A stretch of DNA of 13,088 nt from assembly GCA_031422915.1 (NCBI GenBank), contig JANPEK010000048.1:1-13088 (forward strand), in the 5' to 3' direction. This document shows positions 12,948 to 13,088 of the stretch, in pieces. A model generated the notes under the pieces. That model was not told the origin of the DNA, searched no databases, and worked only from the letters and a program-made list of their open reading frames with translations. The translations under genes were made by a program, and so were the position numbers. Within the stretch, counting starts at the first letter, position 1. Each line of letters starts with the position of its first letter. Source of the DNA: JANMEX01 sp031422915 (GTDB taxonomy: Bacteria; Pseudomonadota; Alphaproteobacteria; Rhizobiales; Rhizobiaceae).

Positions 12948-13088
12948 ATGACCGTCACCGTAAATGTCGCGAGCGGCAACAGCTATGTAGGCATCCTCAA
13001 TCACTTCATACTACAGAGCAGTTTTGAAACGTCGGTGGACTATAATTTTCCAAATAATACATCCACAGTGCGATGGAATCTTGCGTTT
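12948..13088 (+). CDS. Unidentified protein, N-terminal 47 residues (3' truncated)
   Basis: An open frame of 47 codons runs to the window edge from an ATG preceded by CGGGGAG about 10 bp upstream. The protein begins MTVTVNVASGNSYVGILNHF and continues with Ser/Thr/Asn-rich sequence (ETSVDYNFPNNTSTVRWNL). There is no signal peptide and no membrane helix in the visible part. Codons such as ATA, CTA, GTA and AAT are used more than in the neighbouring genes, and the segment is visibly AT-richer, which hints at a different origin. Leaderless, polar beta-like N-termini occur in large type I-secreted RTX or serralysin-type proteins, but there is no repeat or catalytic motif here to support that. No family is assigned. 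Confidence 0.6.
   Translation, partial: MTVTVNVASGNSYVGILNHFILQSSFETSVDYNFPNNTSTVRWNLAF

Overview
The window looks like a chromosomal segment of an alphaproteobacterium of the order Hyphomicrobiales (Rhizobiales). The evidence is GreA with a typical rhizobial N-terminus, an LpcC-type lipopolysaccharide (LPS) core glycosyltransferase, a trxB-lsrB/vtlR gene pair, a candidate AbcR (alpha-r15) small RNA, and palindromic intergenic repeats of rhizobial type. No phage, IS element, CRISPR array, rRNA or tRNA was seen. Gene names rest on sequence features and remembered family sequences; no database search was run.

Layout. 2-361 is the 3' end of an MFS transporter. It is followed by a secreted DUF1176 protein (423-1454) and an exported TPR protein (1568-2134). 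A family 2 glycosyltransferase lies on the minus strand (2151-3065). A divergent intergenic region with a terminator-like hairpin leads into greA (3289-3762), which is followed closely by an lpcC-like glycosyltransferase (3783-4847). Then come trxB (5008-5976), a two-hairpin intergenic palindrome, and the LysR regulator lsrB/vtlR (6123-7019).

Convergent with lsrB, and overlapping its stop codon, is a translationally coupled minus-strand pair: an ABA4-like (DUF4281) membrane protein and an unnamed membrane protein of about seven helices (8235 down to 7016). A TetR regulator (8342-8929) is divergent from the pair. Two matching operator palindromes 33 bp apart sit on overlapping divergent promoters. 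The tetR-hupE interval (8930-9426) carries a candidate AbcR sRNA (about 9016-9131), which ends in a perfect intrinsic terminator, and then a cobalamin riboswitch (about 9214-9366). The riboswitch lies in front of a HupE/UreJ-type candidate cobalt transporter (9427-10011). A long palindromic repeat separates hupE from a convergent EF-G-like GTPase (12173 down to 10116). The window closes with a cold-shock gene that has a long leader and a clear terminator (12487-12696), and the start of an AT-richer unidentified gene (12948 to the end).

How the parts may work together. LsrB/VtlR proteins are LysR regulators connected with redox stress, the cell envelope and AbcR-type sRNAs, and trxB and lpcC nearby fit that theme. 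The most striking feature is the lsrB...abcR neighbourhood, split here by a self-regulated TetR/ABA4-like/7TM cassette. The second clear regulatory unit is the B12 riboswitch with hupE, which implies that cobalt uptake is repressed when adenosylcobalamin is plentiful.
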